Shown here piece by piece: positions 16,759 through 24,740 of a stretch of 64,000 nucleotides of DNA (the first letter of the stretch is position 1; each line of letters begins with the position of its first letter). The notes beneath the pieces were generated by a model. It saw nothing but the letters and a program-made list of their open reading frames with translations. It was not told where the DNA came from and did no database searches. Source of the stretch: Bradyrhizobium jicamae (GTDB taxonomy: Bacteria; Pseudomonadota; Alphaproteobacteria; Rhizobiales; Xanthobacteraceae); the NCBI RefSeq assembly GCF_018130695.1, contig NZ_JAFCJX010000001.1, positions 535,347-599,346 of the forward strand. Reading direction: 5' to 3'. A program made the translations under genes and the position numbers.

Positions 16759-18389
16759 CGCTTCACACGATAGCCGGCTTTGTCACGATCCCACGTGTCG
16801 CCAGTCACGCCCGCGTCACGAAGTGACCCCTTCTTGATCTTGCCATTCTCCGTCAGCGGCATCTGGCTTAGGAAGCGCACGTAACGGGGAATCGCGAAAT
16901 AGGCCATCTTGCCCTCGCAATGCCTGACGATGTCGATCGCCTCCAGCGCCTGCCCGGCTTCCAGCTTGATTGCGGCAGCGACCTCGTCCTCGCCAAGCTC
17001 CGACGGCAGCGGATAGATCGCGCAGGCCTCGACGGCGGGATGCGCCATCAGCACCTGCTCGACCTCCCAGGACGAGACGTTCTCGCCACGGCGGCGGATC
17101 GAGTCCTTCATGCGGTCGATGAAGCGATAGTGCCCGTCCGCGTCCCGCACCACGCGGTCGCCGGAGTGGAACCAGAGATTCTTCCAGGCCTCGACCGTCT
17201 TCTCCGCCATGCCGAAATAGCCCGTGGCGAAGGCGAACGGCTCCCTCGGGCGCAGCACCAGCTCACCCGCCTGCCCGTCCGGCAGCACCGAGTCGTCGGC
17301 ATCGACGATCCGCGCCTCCACGCCGTCGGCGAGATAGCCCATCGTGCCCGGGCGATCGGCCGGGATCGTGCCCGCGAAAACGAAGTTGGTTTCGGTCGAT
17401 CCATAGCCGTCGACCAGCGGCACGCCGAAACGCTCCAGGAACGGTGCGTGGATTTGCGCCGGCACGCCGCCGCCGAGCGCGACGCGGACGCGATGCGCGG
17501 AATCGTCAATGCCCTTCGGCTGCGCCAGCAGCATCGTCGCCATCGCCCCGAGCAGATAGGCGACCGTTGCCTCATGGCGCTTCGCGGCGGACCAGAAGCC
17601 CGAGGCGGAGAATTTCGACTCCAGCACGTAGGTGCAGCCGTTCAGGATCGCCTGATAGAACGCGTTCAGCGCGTTGGTGTGAAACAGCGGCAGCGTCGTG
17701 AACAGCACATCGCCCTCGCGGATGCCGAGCGCGCGCGCCGAGTAGACGCCCCACCAGTACAGCTGCGCCTGTGGGCAGCAGACGCCCTTGGCCGGGCCCG
17801 TGGTGCCCGACGTGTAGAGAATGGCGACGGTGTCGCCGGGGCGCGTTGCGCCGGCTTCCAGCTTGGCGCCGAGAGAGGGCAACGGCATCAACCGCCGCTT
17901 CGCATCAGCAACCTCGGCGATGTCGCCGATGATCCATGTCAGCGCCGGCAGCGCGACGTCGCTCTCCACAGTATCGAACGCGCCGAGCATCGGCGCCTCG
18001 ACGACGAGCAGCGAGGGCTGCGAGTTGCGCAGGATGTGCGAGAGCTGAAAGCCGCGCAACGCGGTGTTAACAGGGACGACAATGGCGCCGAGCCAGGCGC
18101 AGCCGAGATAGACCTGCAGGAATTCCGGACGGTTCGAGCACATCAGCGCGACGCGGTCGCCCGGCCGGATGCCGGCGTCGTGCAGCGTCCGCGCTGACGC
18201 TGCCGCGATGTCGGCGGTCTCCGCGTAAGTCCAGCGCGTCTCGCCGGAGACCAACAGCACGCGATCACCATAGCGCGCGGCCTGCCGTGTCAGGATCGTG
18301 GACAAGATCCGATCCGACGGTGGAAACGCTTCGATCGCGCGCGCCCAGGCGGGTGCGGCTCCGACGGCTTCGCTGGCGTTGTGCGGCAC
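16755..18389 (-). CDS. Acyl-CoA synthetase (ANL superfamily, CaiC-like), block A
   Basis: A 544-residue ligase that adenylates a carboxylic acid and transfers it to CoA. Motifs in order are the P-loop ILYTSGTTGPAKG, the aromatic-loop/substrate region GYGSTETN, the hinge DRMKDSIRRRGENVS, and the adenylation lysine in ENGKIKKGSLRD near the C-terminus. The frame is open to a TTG at 18419, but GTG 18389 is preceded by GGAGG at the right distance. An operator and a TTGACC element lie upstream. It resembles carnitine/crotonobetaine-CoA ligases, but the neighbours suggest an aromatic or indolic acid substrate (inference). Confidence 0.88.
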   Translation of the reverse strand: MPHNASEAVGAAPAWARAIEAFPPSDRILSTILTRQAARYGDRVLLVSGETRWTYAETADIAAASARTLHDAGIRPGDRVALMCSNRPEFLQVYLGCAWLGAIVVPVNTALRGFQLSHILRNSQPSLLVVEAPMLGAFDTVESDVALPALTWIIGDIAEVADAKRRLMPLPSLGAKLEAGATRPGDTVAILYTSGTTGPAKGVCCPQAQLYWWGVYSARALGIREGDVLFTTLPLFHTNALNAFYQAILNGCTYVLESKFSASGFWSAAKRHEATVAYLLGAMATMLLAQPKGIDDSAHRVRVALGGGVPAQIHAPFLERFGVPLVDGYGSTETNFVFAGTIPADRPGTMGYLADGVEARIVDADDSVLPDGQAGELVLRPREPFAFATGYFGMAEKTVEAWKNLWFHSGDRVVRDADGHYRFIDRMKDSIRRRGENVSSWEVEQVLMAHPAVEACAIYPLPSELGEDEVAAAIKLEAGQALEAIDIVRHCEGKMAYFAIPRYVRFLSQMPLTENGKIKKGSLRDAGVTGDTWDRDKAGYRVKR

Positions 18390-18436
18390 ACTCTCCTCCG
18401 TCAGGCCGGGCGCGGGCAACAGGGCGGCGCGCCAAT

Positions 18437-18457
18437 TACTTTAAATATAAAATAATT
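18437..18457 (+). promoter_or_regulatory. MarR-type operator 3 of block A, CoA ligase promoter
   Basis: TACTTTAAATATAAAATAAT starts this 21-mer, the clearest copy of the block A motif. On the minus strand a TTGACC element (18478-18473) lies at promoter spacing upstream, overlapping the stop codon of the binding-protein gene. The ligase therefore seems to have its own regulated promoter. Confidence 0.7.
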
Positions 18458-18474
18458 GACGATCCCCCGGTTGG

Positions 18475-19632
18475 TCAAGGCAGCAGCTTGTATTTGCCGT
18501 CCTCGATCTGGACCATGATGCGCGAGCGTGCGTCGACGCCGTGCCGATCCGCCGGCGTGTAGGAATAGACGCCCTGGGTGCCGACCACGTCCTTGGTCGT
18601 GAACAGCGCCTGGCGCAACGCGAGGCGAAACTCCGGCGTGCCCGGCTTGGCGCCGGTCGCAAGCGCGCGCTTGGCGGCATCGGCCAGCACCAGCCAGCCG
18701 TCGAACGAATAGGACGAGAACGAGTCGGTCGGCGGCTCGCCGCTCGCCTTCTCGAACGCCGCGCGGAACGCCAGCGCCACCTTCTGAATCGGATTGCTGT
18801 CAGGCAGTTGCTCCGCCGCCGTCACCGGCCCGGTCGGGCAGATGATGCCGTTCGCCGCCTTGCCGGCGAGGCGCAGGAAGTCGGCGCTGATCATGCCGTG
18901 GTTGCCGTAGAGCGGCCCCTTGTAGCCGCGCTCGGACAGCGCGATGACGGGCAGCGCGCCGGGCGTGCCGGTGCCGCCCAGCATGATCGCATCGGGCTTC
19001 GAGGCGACGACGCGCAGCACCTGCGCGGTCACCGAGGAATCCGATCGCGCGTAGCGCTCATTGGCGACCACTTTGATGTCGGTGCCCTTGGCCGCCTCCA
19101 CCAGCGAATTGTACATGAGATCGCCGAACGCGTCGGAGAAGCCGAGGAAGGCGACGGTCTTCAGGCCCTTCGCCTTCATGTGGTCGACGATGCCCTGCAC
19201 CAGGAGCGGCGTCGGCTGCGGCGTTTGCACCACCCACGGCCCGCCCTCGCCTGCCGGCACCGGCGCGATCGGCGACACCGCGATCATCGGCACCTTCATT
19301 TCGATCGCGGCGGTTGCCATCGCCAGCGTCTGCGGCGCGCCGGAGGTGCCCATCAGGATGTCGACCTTGTCCTGTTCGACGAGCTTGCGCGCATTCCGCG
19401 TCGACGCGGTCGCGTCGGACGCATCGTCAAGCTGGATGACCCTGAACTTCTCGCCGCCGATCTCGCCGATATAGGCCTGCCCGGCCGCAATGCCCTTGCC
19501 GTTGGGAATCCCGATCGACGACACCGGTCCGCTGAGCGCGGTGACGAAGCCAACGAGGATTTCCGCATGCGCGAGCGAGGGAATGGCGACGAGCAGGACA
19601 GTTGAGGTCAGCAGGCGCTTGATCAGGGTCAT
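18475..19632 (-). CDS. ABC transporter substrate-binding protein, branched-chain amino acid/aromatic acid type (paralogue 1)
   Basis: A 385-residue periplasmic protein. The signal peptide MTLIKRLLTSTVLLVAIPSLAHA is followed by a type I binding fold beginning EILVGFVTALSGP. It is clearly paralogous to the protein at 24741-25901: both share the blocks GFVT-LSG, SSIGIP, IQLDD-SD, TRNARKLVE and KVPMIA. No permease gene is next to it, so it may deliver its ligand to the LivHMGF proteins encoded at 25.9-29.5 kb. Homologues in Rhodopseudomonas bind aromatic acids, which fits the gene company. Confidence 0.9.
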   Translation of the reverse strand: MTLIKRLLTSTVLLVAIPSLAHAEILVGFVTALSGPVSSIGIPNGKGIAAGQAYIGEIGGEKFRVIQLDDASDATASTRNARKLVEQDKVDILMGTSGAPQTLAMATAAIEMKVPMIAVSPIAPVPAGEGGPWVVQTPQPTPLLVQGIVDHMKAKGLKTVAFLGFSDAFGDLMYNSLVEAAKGTDIKVVANERYARSDSSVTAQVLRVVASKPDAIMLGGTGTPGALPVIALSERGYKGPLYGNHGMISADFLRLAGKAANGIICPTGPVTAAEQLPDSNPIQKVALAFRAAFEKASGEPPTDSFSSYSFDGWLVLADAAKRALATGAKPGTPEFRLALRQALFTTKDVVGTQGVYSYTPADRHGVDARSRIMVQIEDGKYKLLP

Positions 19633-19678
19633 GTCACTTTTCTTCTTGAGGAGTTTGGTTGTCAGGCGTCGTGTCAGC

Positions 19679-20458
19679 TCACGACGCCACCAGCGCGATG
19701 ACCCGGAGCGGACTGCCCGAGCCGTTCTGGATCTTCAGCGGCGCCGCGACGATCACCGCACCGGTCGGTGGCAGCTGATCGAGATTGCACAGGCACTGCA
19801 GACCATAACGCCCGCCGCCATGCAGGAAGTGGTGCGCCGGATACGGCGGATCGAGATGACCGGCCTGACCGGCATCGGTGCCAATGGTCTCGGTGCCGAA
19901 GCCGATGATGCCGCGCTCCTCCACCAGCCACTTCATCACCGCCGGATTCGGCCCCGGCGTATGCGCGCCGTCGTCGCGCAGATTGGCGTAGTCGCGCCAG
20001 CCCTTCTTGGACCAGTCGGTGCGCAGCAACACCCAGTGACGCGCGGGAATCTTGCCGTGCTTGGCTTCCCACGCCTCGACATCCGCGATCGACAGCAGGA
20101 AGTCTGGGTCCTTCGCAGCCTGTGCCGAGCAGTCGATCACGCAGGCCGGCGCCATCATGTCCCGCGTCGGCATGGTGTCGACGGCGTTGTTGGCGAGATC
20201 CTTGCCGGTGAACCAGTGGATTGGCGCATCGAAATGCGTCCCCGTATGCTCGCCGAAGGTGACGTTGTTCCAGTACCAGGCCGGCCCACGGCCGTCATAG
20301 CGCGAGATCTCCTGGATGCGCACCGGCGCGGCCTGGCCGAACTCCGGCGGCAGCACGATGACCGGGAAATCCGGACTGAGCGTGAAGGTCAGGTCGACGA
20401 CGCGCACCGCGCCGGATGAAATCGCACTCGCCAGCTCCAGGAGATTCTTGCTTTGCAT
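19679..20458 (-). CDS. Cyclase-family metal hydrolase, isatin-hydrolase-like
   Basis: A 259-residue enzyme of the cyclase (kynurenine formamidase-like) family. HTGTHFDAPIHW near residues 71-82 gives the metal ligands of the HxGTHxDxPxH motif. From memory, the surrounding sequence (PACVIDC, RTDWSKK, GFGTETIGTDAGQ, PPYPAH, NLDQLPPTGAVIVAAPLKI) is close to the manganese-dependent isatin hydrolases, which open isatin to isatinate, an activity reported in Bradyrhizobium. Length fits (about 260). Other cyclic amides or lactones remain possible. It is in an operon with the thiolase and the DUF35-SDR fusion. Confidence 0.85.
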   Translation of the reverse strand: MQSKNLLELASAISSGAVRVVDLTFTLSPDFPVIVLPPEFGQAAPVRIQEISRYDGRGPAWYWNNVTFGEHTGTHFDAPIHWFTGKDLANNAVDTMPTRDMMAPACVIDCSAQAAKDPDFLLSIADVEAWEAKHGKIPARHWVLLRTDWSKKGWRDYANLRDDGAHTPGPNPAVMKWLVEERGIIGFGTETIGTDAGQAGHLDPPYPAHHFLHGGGRYGLQCLCNLDQLPPTGAVIVAAPLKIQNGSGSPLRVIALVAS

Positions 20459-20491
20459 GTTGTCGTCCTCCGGCTTGGTTGCAGTTTGATT

Positions 20492-21733
20492 TTATCGGTC
20501 GAGCTCGCGCTCGAGCGCTTTGGGATTGGCCGCCAAGCGCTGCCTGATCTCTTCGGCGACGTCGCCGACGTAGACGTCTTCAAGCCCGTTCTTCAGCGCC
20601 GAGACGATCGCGGACGCCACCGCGCGCGGTGCGACCTTCGGCGGCGGCACGGTCTGGAACCACTCATTGTCGACCGGCCCCGTGAAGAGATTGACCACCT
20701 TGACGCCGCCCGGCCGCAGTTCGGCGCGCAGGCAATGCGACAGCGACAGGCACGCGGCCTGCGACGCGGAATACGCGCCGAACGCCGGCCAGTTCGCCAG
20801 CGCATAGACCGAGAGCACATTGACCCAGGCCGCCGCGTTGTTGACGCCGTCGGCACCGCGCATCCGCATCGCCGGCCCAAAGCCCTGCGCGAGATTGACG
20901 AAGCCGAGATAGGCCTGGTCGATCTCGTCGCGCATCACGCTGGTACCCCTGCGATCGAGCAGACCGCCGGCGCGGACATATTCCGTGGTGTTGACGAGGA
21001 TATCGACCTTGCCGCCGATGTCGGCCGCGAGATCGTTCACCGACTTCTCGTCAGCAGCATCGAGCGCCACGATCTCGATACCCTCGTGCCCGCGCAGCGC
21101 GCTCTCGCCGGGGAACGGACGCCACGGCTCGGCGATACCGACGAACACGGTCTTGGCGCCGGCCGCCTTCAGCGCCATCGCGGCTTCCTGTCCGACCACG
21201 CTGCGGCCATTGGTGACGAGCACGCGGCGGAATTTCGGATCGGCGGTCAGTTCGCGCCACTGCCGGTCGTCTGCCATGTTGGGCGTCTCCCCTTCGGGTC
21301 GGGCAAAGGCCACGGCCTGACCGCTCTTGTCGAGCTGGAACGACATCAGGACGGCTGCGGTCTCCACGCAGTCGGCATGCAGATGCGCGATGATGATGGG
21401 GCCACAGTCCATCTTGATGAGGCCGGCGCGCCAGGGCGCGCGCTCGCGGAAATAGACGTCGCTCGGCACCCGCGCCGTCGTCTCCGACAGCAGCGTCCCG
21501 CGCCGCGGCGCGTCGACGAAGGCAAGCCCCGACGACAGGCATGATGGGCATGCCTCGCGCGCTGGATAACAGAACGTGCCGCAGGCCTCGCAACACTGCA
21601 GCATGAAGCGGCCTTCGGCGGCGGCGCGCGTGAAGCCGTGCGATTTGCGGCTGCGCGGCCGCGGCGGCGCGGTCGGCAGCCGCGTCCGCAGCAGCGGGTT
21701 CTTACGCCCCGGCGGTTTGATCGGCTCGATCAT
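20492..21733 (-). CDS. DUF35 zinc-ribbon/OB-fold protein fused to a degenerate short-chain dehydrogenase
   Basis: A 413-residue fusion. The first roughly 150 residues carry a rubredoxin-like zinc ribbon (CEAC at 48-51, CPSC at 62-65) and an OB fold, the DUF35 partner that activates thiolase-like retro-aldolases such as Ltp2. Residues about 168-400 are an SDR fold with Ser308 and Tyr321, but the catalytic lysine is Gln325 (YSASQ). The glycine motif reads TNGRSVVG and the NNAG motif reads NTTE. The SDR half is therefore probably not a normal dehydrogenase. ATGA overlap with the thiolase stop supports a complex of the two. Confidence 0.85.
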   Translation of the reverse strand: MIEPIKPPGRKNPLLRTRLPTAPPRPRSRKSHGFTRAAAEGRFMLQCCEACGTFCYPAREACPSCLSSGLAFVDAPRRGTLLSETTARVPSDVYFRERAPWRAGLIKMDCGPIIIAHLHADCVETAAVLMSFQLDKSGQAVAFARPEGETPNMADDRQWRELTADPKFRRVLVTNGRSVVGQEAAMALKAAGAKTVFVGIAEPWRPFPGESALRGHEGIEIVALDAADEKSVNDLAADIGGKVDILVNTTEYVRAGGLLDRRGTSVMRDEIDQAYLGFVNLAQGFGPAMRMRGADGVNNAAAWVNVLSVYALANWPAFGAYSASQAACLSLSHCLRAELRPGGVKVVNLFTGPVDNEWFQTVPPPKVAPRAVASAIVSALKNGLEDVYVGDVAEEIRQRLAANPKALERELDR

Positions 21734-22911
21734 CGCGAAGGCCCTGCAAAGATCGCAGCCCCGGAGGCGAGGCCGCGGTCATAATTGATCATGCCGAAGC
21801 CGGAGGCGAGCGCGAGTTTCGCATCCTTGACCTGCGTCGGCCCGGCGGTTCCCAGCACCTGCCGTAGTCCCTCGACGAGTCCGAGATAGGCGCCGGCAGC
21901 ACCGGCCTGACCGACCGACAGTTGCCCGCCCGAAACGTTATGCGGGAAATCGCCGCCGATGGTGAGATCATGCTGCCGCACGAAGTCGGCGCCCTCGCCC
22001 TTCCTGCAGAAACCGAGATCCTCGAACTGCATCATCACAATGACGGGATAGTCGTCATAGGTCTGCACCACGTCGAGATCGTCCGGCTTCACGCCGGCCA
22101 TTGCATAGAGCTCGTCGATATCCATCGCCCAGCCGCCGCGGACCTGCATCGGGTCTTCGGCGAAAGCATTGTAGCGCTCGATGGTCGACAGCAGCTTGGC
22201 CGCCGGCAGCCCGAGCGACTTCGCGGTGTCGTCGCGCATCACCAGGAACGCCTCGGCGCCGGCACAGGGCATCACGCAATCGAAGAGATGGATGGGATCG
22301 GAGATCGGCCGCGCCGCAAGGTATTGCTCCATGGTCAGCGGCGACTTCATCAGCGCATGCGGATTGCGCAGCGCATTGGCGCGCTGGGAGACCGCGATCT
22401 TGCCGAGATCCTCGCGCGTGACGCCGTAGGTCCGCATGTAATTGCGCGCGATCAGCGCGAAACTCGAATTGGCCCCGCCGGCGCCGTAGGGATAGACGGC
22501 GTCCTGGTTGAAGCGGGAGAAATTCTCCAGCGTCAGCCGGAAGGAATCGACGTGGTTGGCATCGCCGGCGACGCAGGCGACGATGTCGGCGTCATGCGCC
22601 TGCACCGCGCGTGCGGCACGGCGGAGCGCTGCGATCGCGCTGGCGCCGCCGAGCGGAATCGTATCCAGCCAGCGCACACAGAGCCCGAAATGCTGGGTCA
22701 GGCCGACGCCAGAGTCCGGTCCCATCGTAAAACTCGAGACACAAAGCCCGTCGATGTCGGAGACCTTGATTCCGGCCTGCGTCACCAGTTCACGGATCGC
22801 CTGGCCGATCCACCATTGCGCGCTCTCGACGGAGTAGCGCACATAGGGAATCGTGACCGGCGCGGCCATCACGATTCCGTCGTAGGGTGCGCGCAGGGTC
22901 TTTGTCACCAT
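21730..22911 (-). CDS. Thiolase-like protein without the nucleophilic cysteine (Ltp2-type retro-aldolase candidate)
   Basis: A 393-residue thiolase-fold protein. The position of the classical nucleophilic cysteine (CASG) is Gly89 in GGASAIAAL, so normal Claisen chemistry is excluded. FPHNVSGGQLSVGQAGAAG near residue 325 is the pattern of the non-decarboxylating lipid-transfer branch. In steroid degradation Ltp2 with a DUF35 partner cleaves tertiary beta-hydroxyacyl-CoAs to a ketone and an acyl-CoA. The overlap with the DUF35-SDR gene suggests the same type of complex. The substrate is inferred to be a hydroxylated indolic or aromatic acyl-CoA. Confidence 0.86.
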   Translation of the reverse strand: MVTKTLRAPYDGIVMAAPVTIPYVRYSVESAQWWIGQAIRELVTQAGIKVSDIDGLCVSSFTMGPDSGVGLTQHFGLCVRWLDTIPLGGASAIAALRRAARAVQAHDADIVACVAGDANHVDSFRLTLENFSRFNQDAVYPYGAGGANSSFALIARNYMRTYGVTREDLGKIAVSQRANALRNPHALMKSPLTMEQYLAARPISDPIHLFDCVMPCAGAEAFLVMRDDTAKSLGLPAAKLLSTIERYNAFAEDPMQVRGGWAMDIDELYAMAGVKPDDLDVVQTYDDYPVIVMMQFEDLGFCRKGEGADFVRQHDLTIGGDFPHNVSGGQLSVGQAGAAGAYLGLVEGLRQVLGTAGPTQVKDAKLALASGFGMINYDRGLASGAAIFAGPSR

Positions 22912-22917
22912 GCCGCC

Positions 22918-23346
22918 TCAGACCACGGTCAGCTTGACGTCGATGTTGCCGCGCGTCGCGTTCGAATAAGGGCAGCGCTCATGCGCGCCGGCGACGATCT
23001 CTTCGGCGACCGACTTCTCGACGCCGGGCAAAGTCACCTGCAGCTCGACCGCGAGCGCATATCCGACCGGCACGGGACCCATCGCGACCTTCGCGGTCAC
23101 CGACGGCTCGGCCGTCGGCACGATCTTGCGCGTGCGGGCAACGAGCTTCACGGCGCCGAGGAAGCACGACGCGTAGCCGGCGGCAAACAGCTGCTCCGGA
23201 TTGGTGCCCTCGCCGCCGGGACCGCCCAGCGACTTCGGAACCGACAGCGACACGTTCAGCAGCCCATCGACGCTCGCGGCCTTGCCGTCACGGCCGCCAT
23301 TCGCCGTCACCTCAGTCTCGTAAAGGATCTTCTCGGGCTTCATCAT
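22918..23346 (-). CDS. ohr: Organic hydroperoxide resistance protein, Ohr/OsmC family
   Basis: A 142-residue peroxidase. The two reactive cysteines lie in AAGYASCFLGAV and HERCPYSNATRGN, and GTNPEQLF is the usual Ohr signature. Ohr reduces organic peroxides using lipoylated proteins. The start at 23346 follows GGGAGAG; the frame continues to a TTG at 23361. It lies 6 bases before the thiolase gene in the same operon, so it may deal with peroxides formed during oxygenase steps on the substrate. Ohr genes usually sit beside ohrR, which is not the case here. Confidence 0.88.
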   Translation of the reverse strand: MMKPEKILYETEVTANGGRDGKAASVDGLLNVSLSVPKSLGGPGGEGTNPEQLFAAGYASCFLGAVKLVARTRKIVPTAEPSVTAKVAMGPVPVGYALAVELQVTLPGVEKSVAEEIVAGAHERCPYSNATRGNIDVKLTVV

Positions 23347-23365
23347 GCCGTTCTCTCCCAAATTC

Positions 23366-24148
23366 TCAGCGTTTGTTGCGCGCCAGCAGGGCGCGGAAAT
23401 CGTTGCGCGCCATGTCGCTGGCGCGCTTGAAGCTCGGGCCGCGGCTCGGCTCGGTGCCGTTGATGGCGCGCAGCTGCACCCACATCTCGGCGCTCTTCAG
23501 CGCCACCGCCGCGCAATTCACCACCGGCGCATGGCCGACCTTCAGGCCGCGCTCGCGCCCGAGCAGCAGGCCCGGCAGCACGCCGGCCGGGATCACGACG
23601 TCGGCGCCCTTCTCCACCAGCGGCTGCGCGCAACTGACAAAATCCTTCACCATGCGCGCATGCGCATCCTGATTGCCGGCAAACGCGTCGGCAAAGTCCT
23701 CCGGCTTGCAGCCGAGGCCGGTGATGTGAACAACGCGATCGCCGAGGCCGTAACGGTCGGCCTGCTCGTAGTGCCAGACCTCGAAGCAGGGATCGAGCGT
23801 AACCAGGCCCAGGCGCCGGCCGAGCTGCGAAGCCGCCAGCATCGTGGATTCGCCCGCGCCGATCACGGGAATGTCGAGCGCCGAGCGCAGCTCATAGAGT
23901 CCGGGATCCTGGAAGTGTCCCATGACGAAGGCGTCGAAGCCGTTTTCCTCGGCGGCGATGCCATTGTCGATCGCCTGCACCGCGCAACGGAATTCGGCGA
24001 GCCGCCCGAACTCGCGATCCGGCGGCGAGATGCCTTCGACGTGCACGGTCGTGCCCGGCGCTGCGATGCCGTTGAGATACTCGGCAAGCCGCGCCATGTA
24101 CGGCGCGTTCACGCTCGCGTCGACAAAGCTTTGCCAGAAGATGCGCAT
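23366..24148 (-). CDS. Aspartate/glutamate (hydantoin) racemase-family protein
   Basis: A 260-residue protein of the Asp/Glu/hydantoin racemase superfamily, which also contains maleate isomerases and arylmalonate decarboxylases. The frame extends to 24202, but the family fold starts at MRIFWQSF, giving ATG 24148. The first reactive position of the family appears to be occupied by GHFQDPG rather than a cysteine motif. A possible second one is VVNCAAVAL near residue 215. It is the first gene of the block A operon behind operator 4. Its reaction cannot be assigned; isomerisation of a dicarboxylic intermediate is one option. Confidence 0.78.
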   Translation of the reverse strand: MRIFWQSFVDASVNAPYMARLAEYLNGIAAPGTTVHVEGISPPDREFGRLAEFRCAVQAIDNGIAAEENGFDAFVMGHFQDPGLYELRSALDIPVIGAGESTMLAASQLGRRLGLVTLDPCFEVWHYEQADRYGLGDRVVHITGLGCKPEDFADAFAGNQDAHARMVKDFVSCAQPLVEKGADVVIPAGVLPGLLLGRERGLKVGHAPVVNCAAVALKSAEMWVQLRAINGTEPSRGPSFKRASDMARNDFRALLARNKR

Positions 24149-24194
24149 CGTCCCGCTCCTGCAACAATCATGGGAGATCGCCGGTGGACGAATA

Positions 24195-24215
24195 TATTTC
24201 AACCATAAACTAATT
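24195..24215 (-). promoter_or_regulatory. MarR-type operator 4 of block A, racemase operon promoter
   Basis: The plus strand reads TATTTCAACCATAAACTAAT and one more T, aligning without gaps to the block A motif. A TTGACG element lies just upstream on the minus strand (24225-24220). It is placed to control the operon running from the racemase to the binding protein at 18.5 kb. Confidence 0.65.
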
Positions 24216-24386
24216 CACGCGTCAAATGCGCACACGCTGTGCCGCTTTCGGCGGACCGCGGCCAACCGCCAGCCCGGCCTTTTCCGTCCATCCAATGAGT
24301 CGATTTCGGGCAGAAGGCCGCCCCGATCTATGGAAATGAATATTTTTCGGATGGCCCCGTCACACGGTTGACGCACGCCCCGGAAA

Positions 24387-24407
24387 TACTTTAGGCTTTA
24401 AATAATT
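24387..24407 (+). promoter_or_regulatory. MarR-type operator 5 of block A, transporter promoter
   Basis: TACTTTAGGCTTTAAATAAT opens this 21-mer, nearly identical in its outer parts to the ligase site. TTGACG at 24368-24373 is a candidate -35 element. The site is about 330 bases before the first transporter gene, giving a long leader. Confidence 0.65.
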
Positions 24408-24740
24408 CCGCAGAGGCATCAGCCCGCGGGTTTGTGACGACGACGTTGCAAGGCACTTGGGATGGTTACGATCGTGTGGACAGTCATCGTGCCGGACGCG
24501 CCCCTTGCCGCGCATCGCATCGCTGTCGTGCCTGTTTTTCCAGACATTGCCGCCGCGCGCGGCACCGGTCGGCGGCGCCATGGCTGCTGACCCCCTACGA
24601 AGCGGATTCCCCTTTGTAGCACCGCGCTTTGCGCGGGGTCGCACGCTCCCTGATTTTCGCAACTGCAACATACGCCACGCGTCCGGCAAAAGCCGGCGCG
24701 CCGATTTCCATCACATTCCATCCATCGAGAGGAGAACGCC
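24408..24740 (+). other. Long leader before the transporter operon, no convincing gene
   Basis: These 333 bases lie between operator 5 and the binding-protein start. Short open frames exist on both strands, but none has a ribosome binding site plus a recognisable product. The segment ends in GAGAGGAG ahead of ATG 24741. It may be an untranslated leader or hold a second promoter. Confidence 0.4.

Noticed and set aside
24408..24740. Small genes on either strand in the long leader
   Set aside because: The open frames found lack ribosome binding sites and recognisable products, and they overlap the regulatory site or each other.
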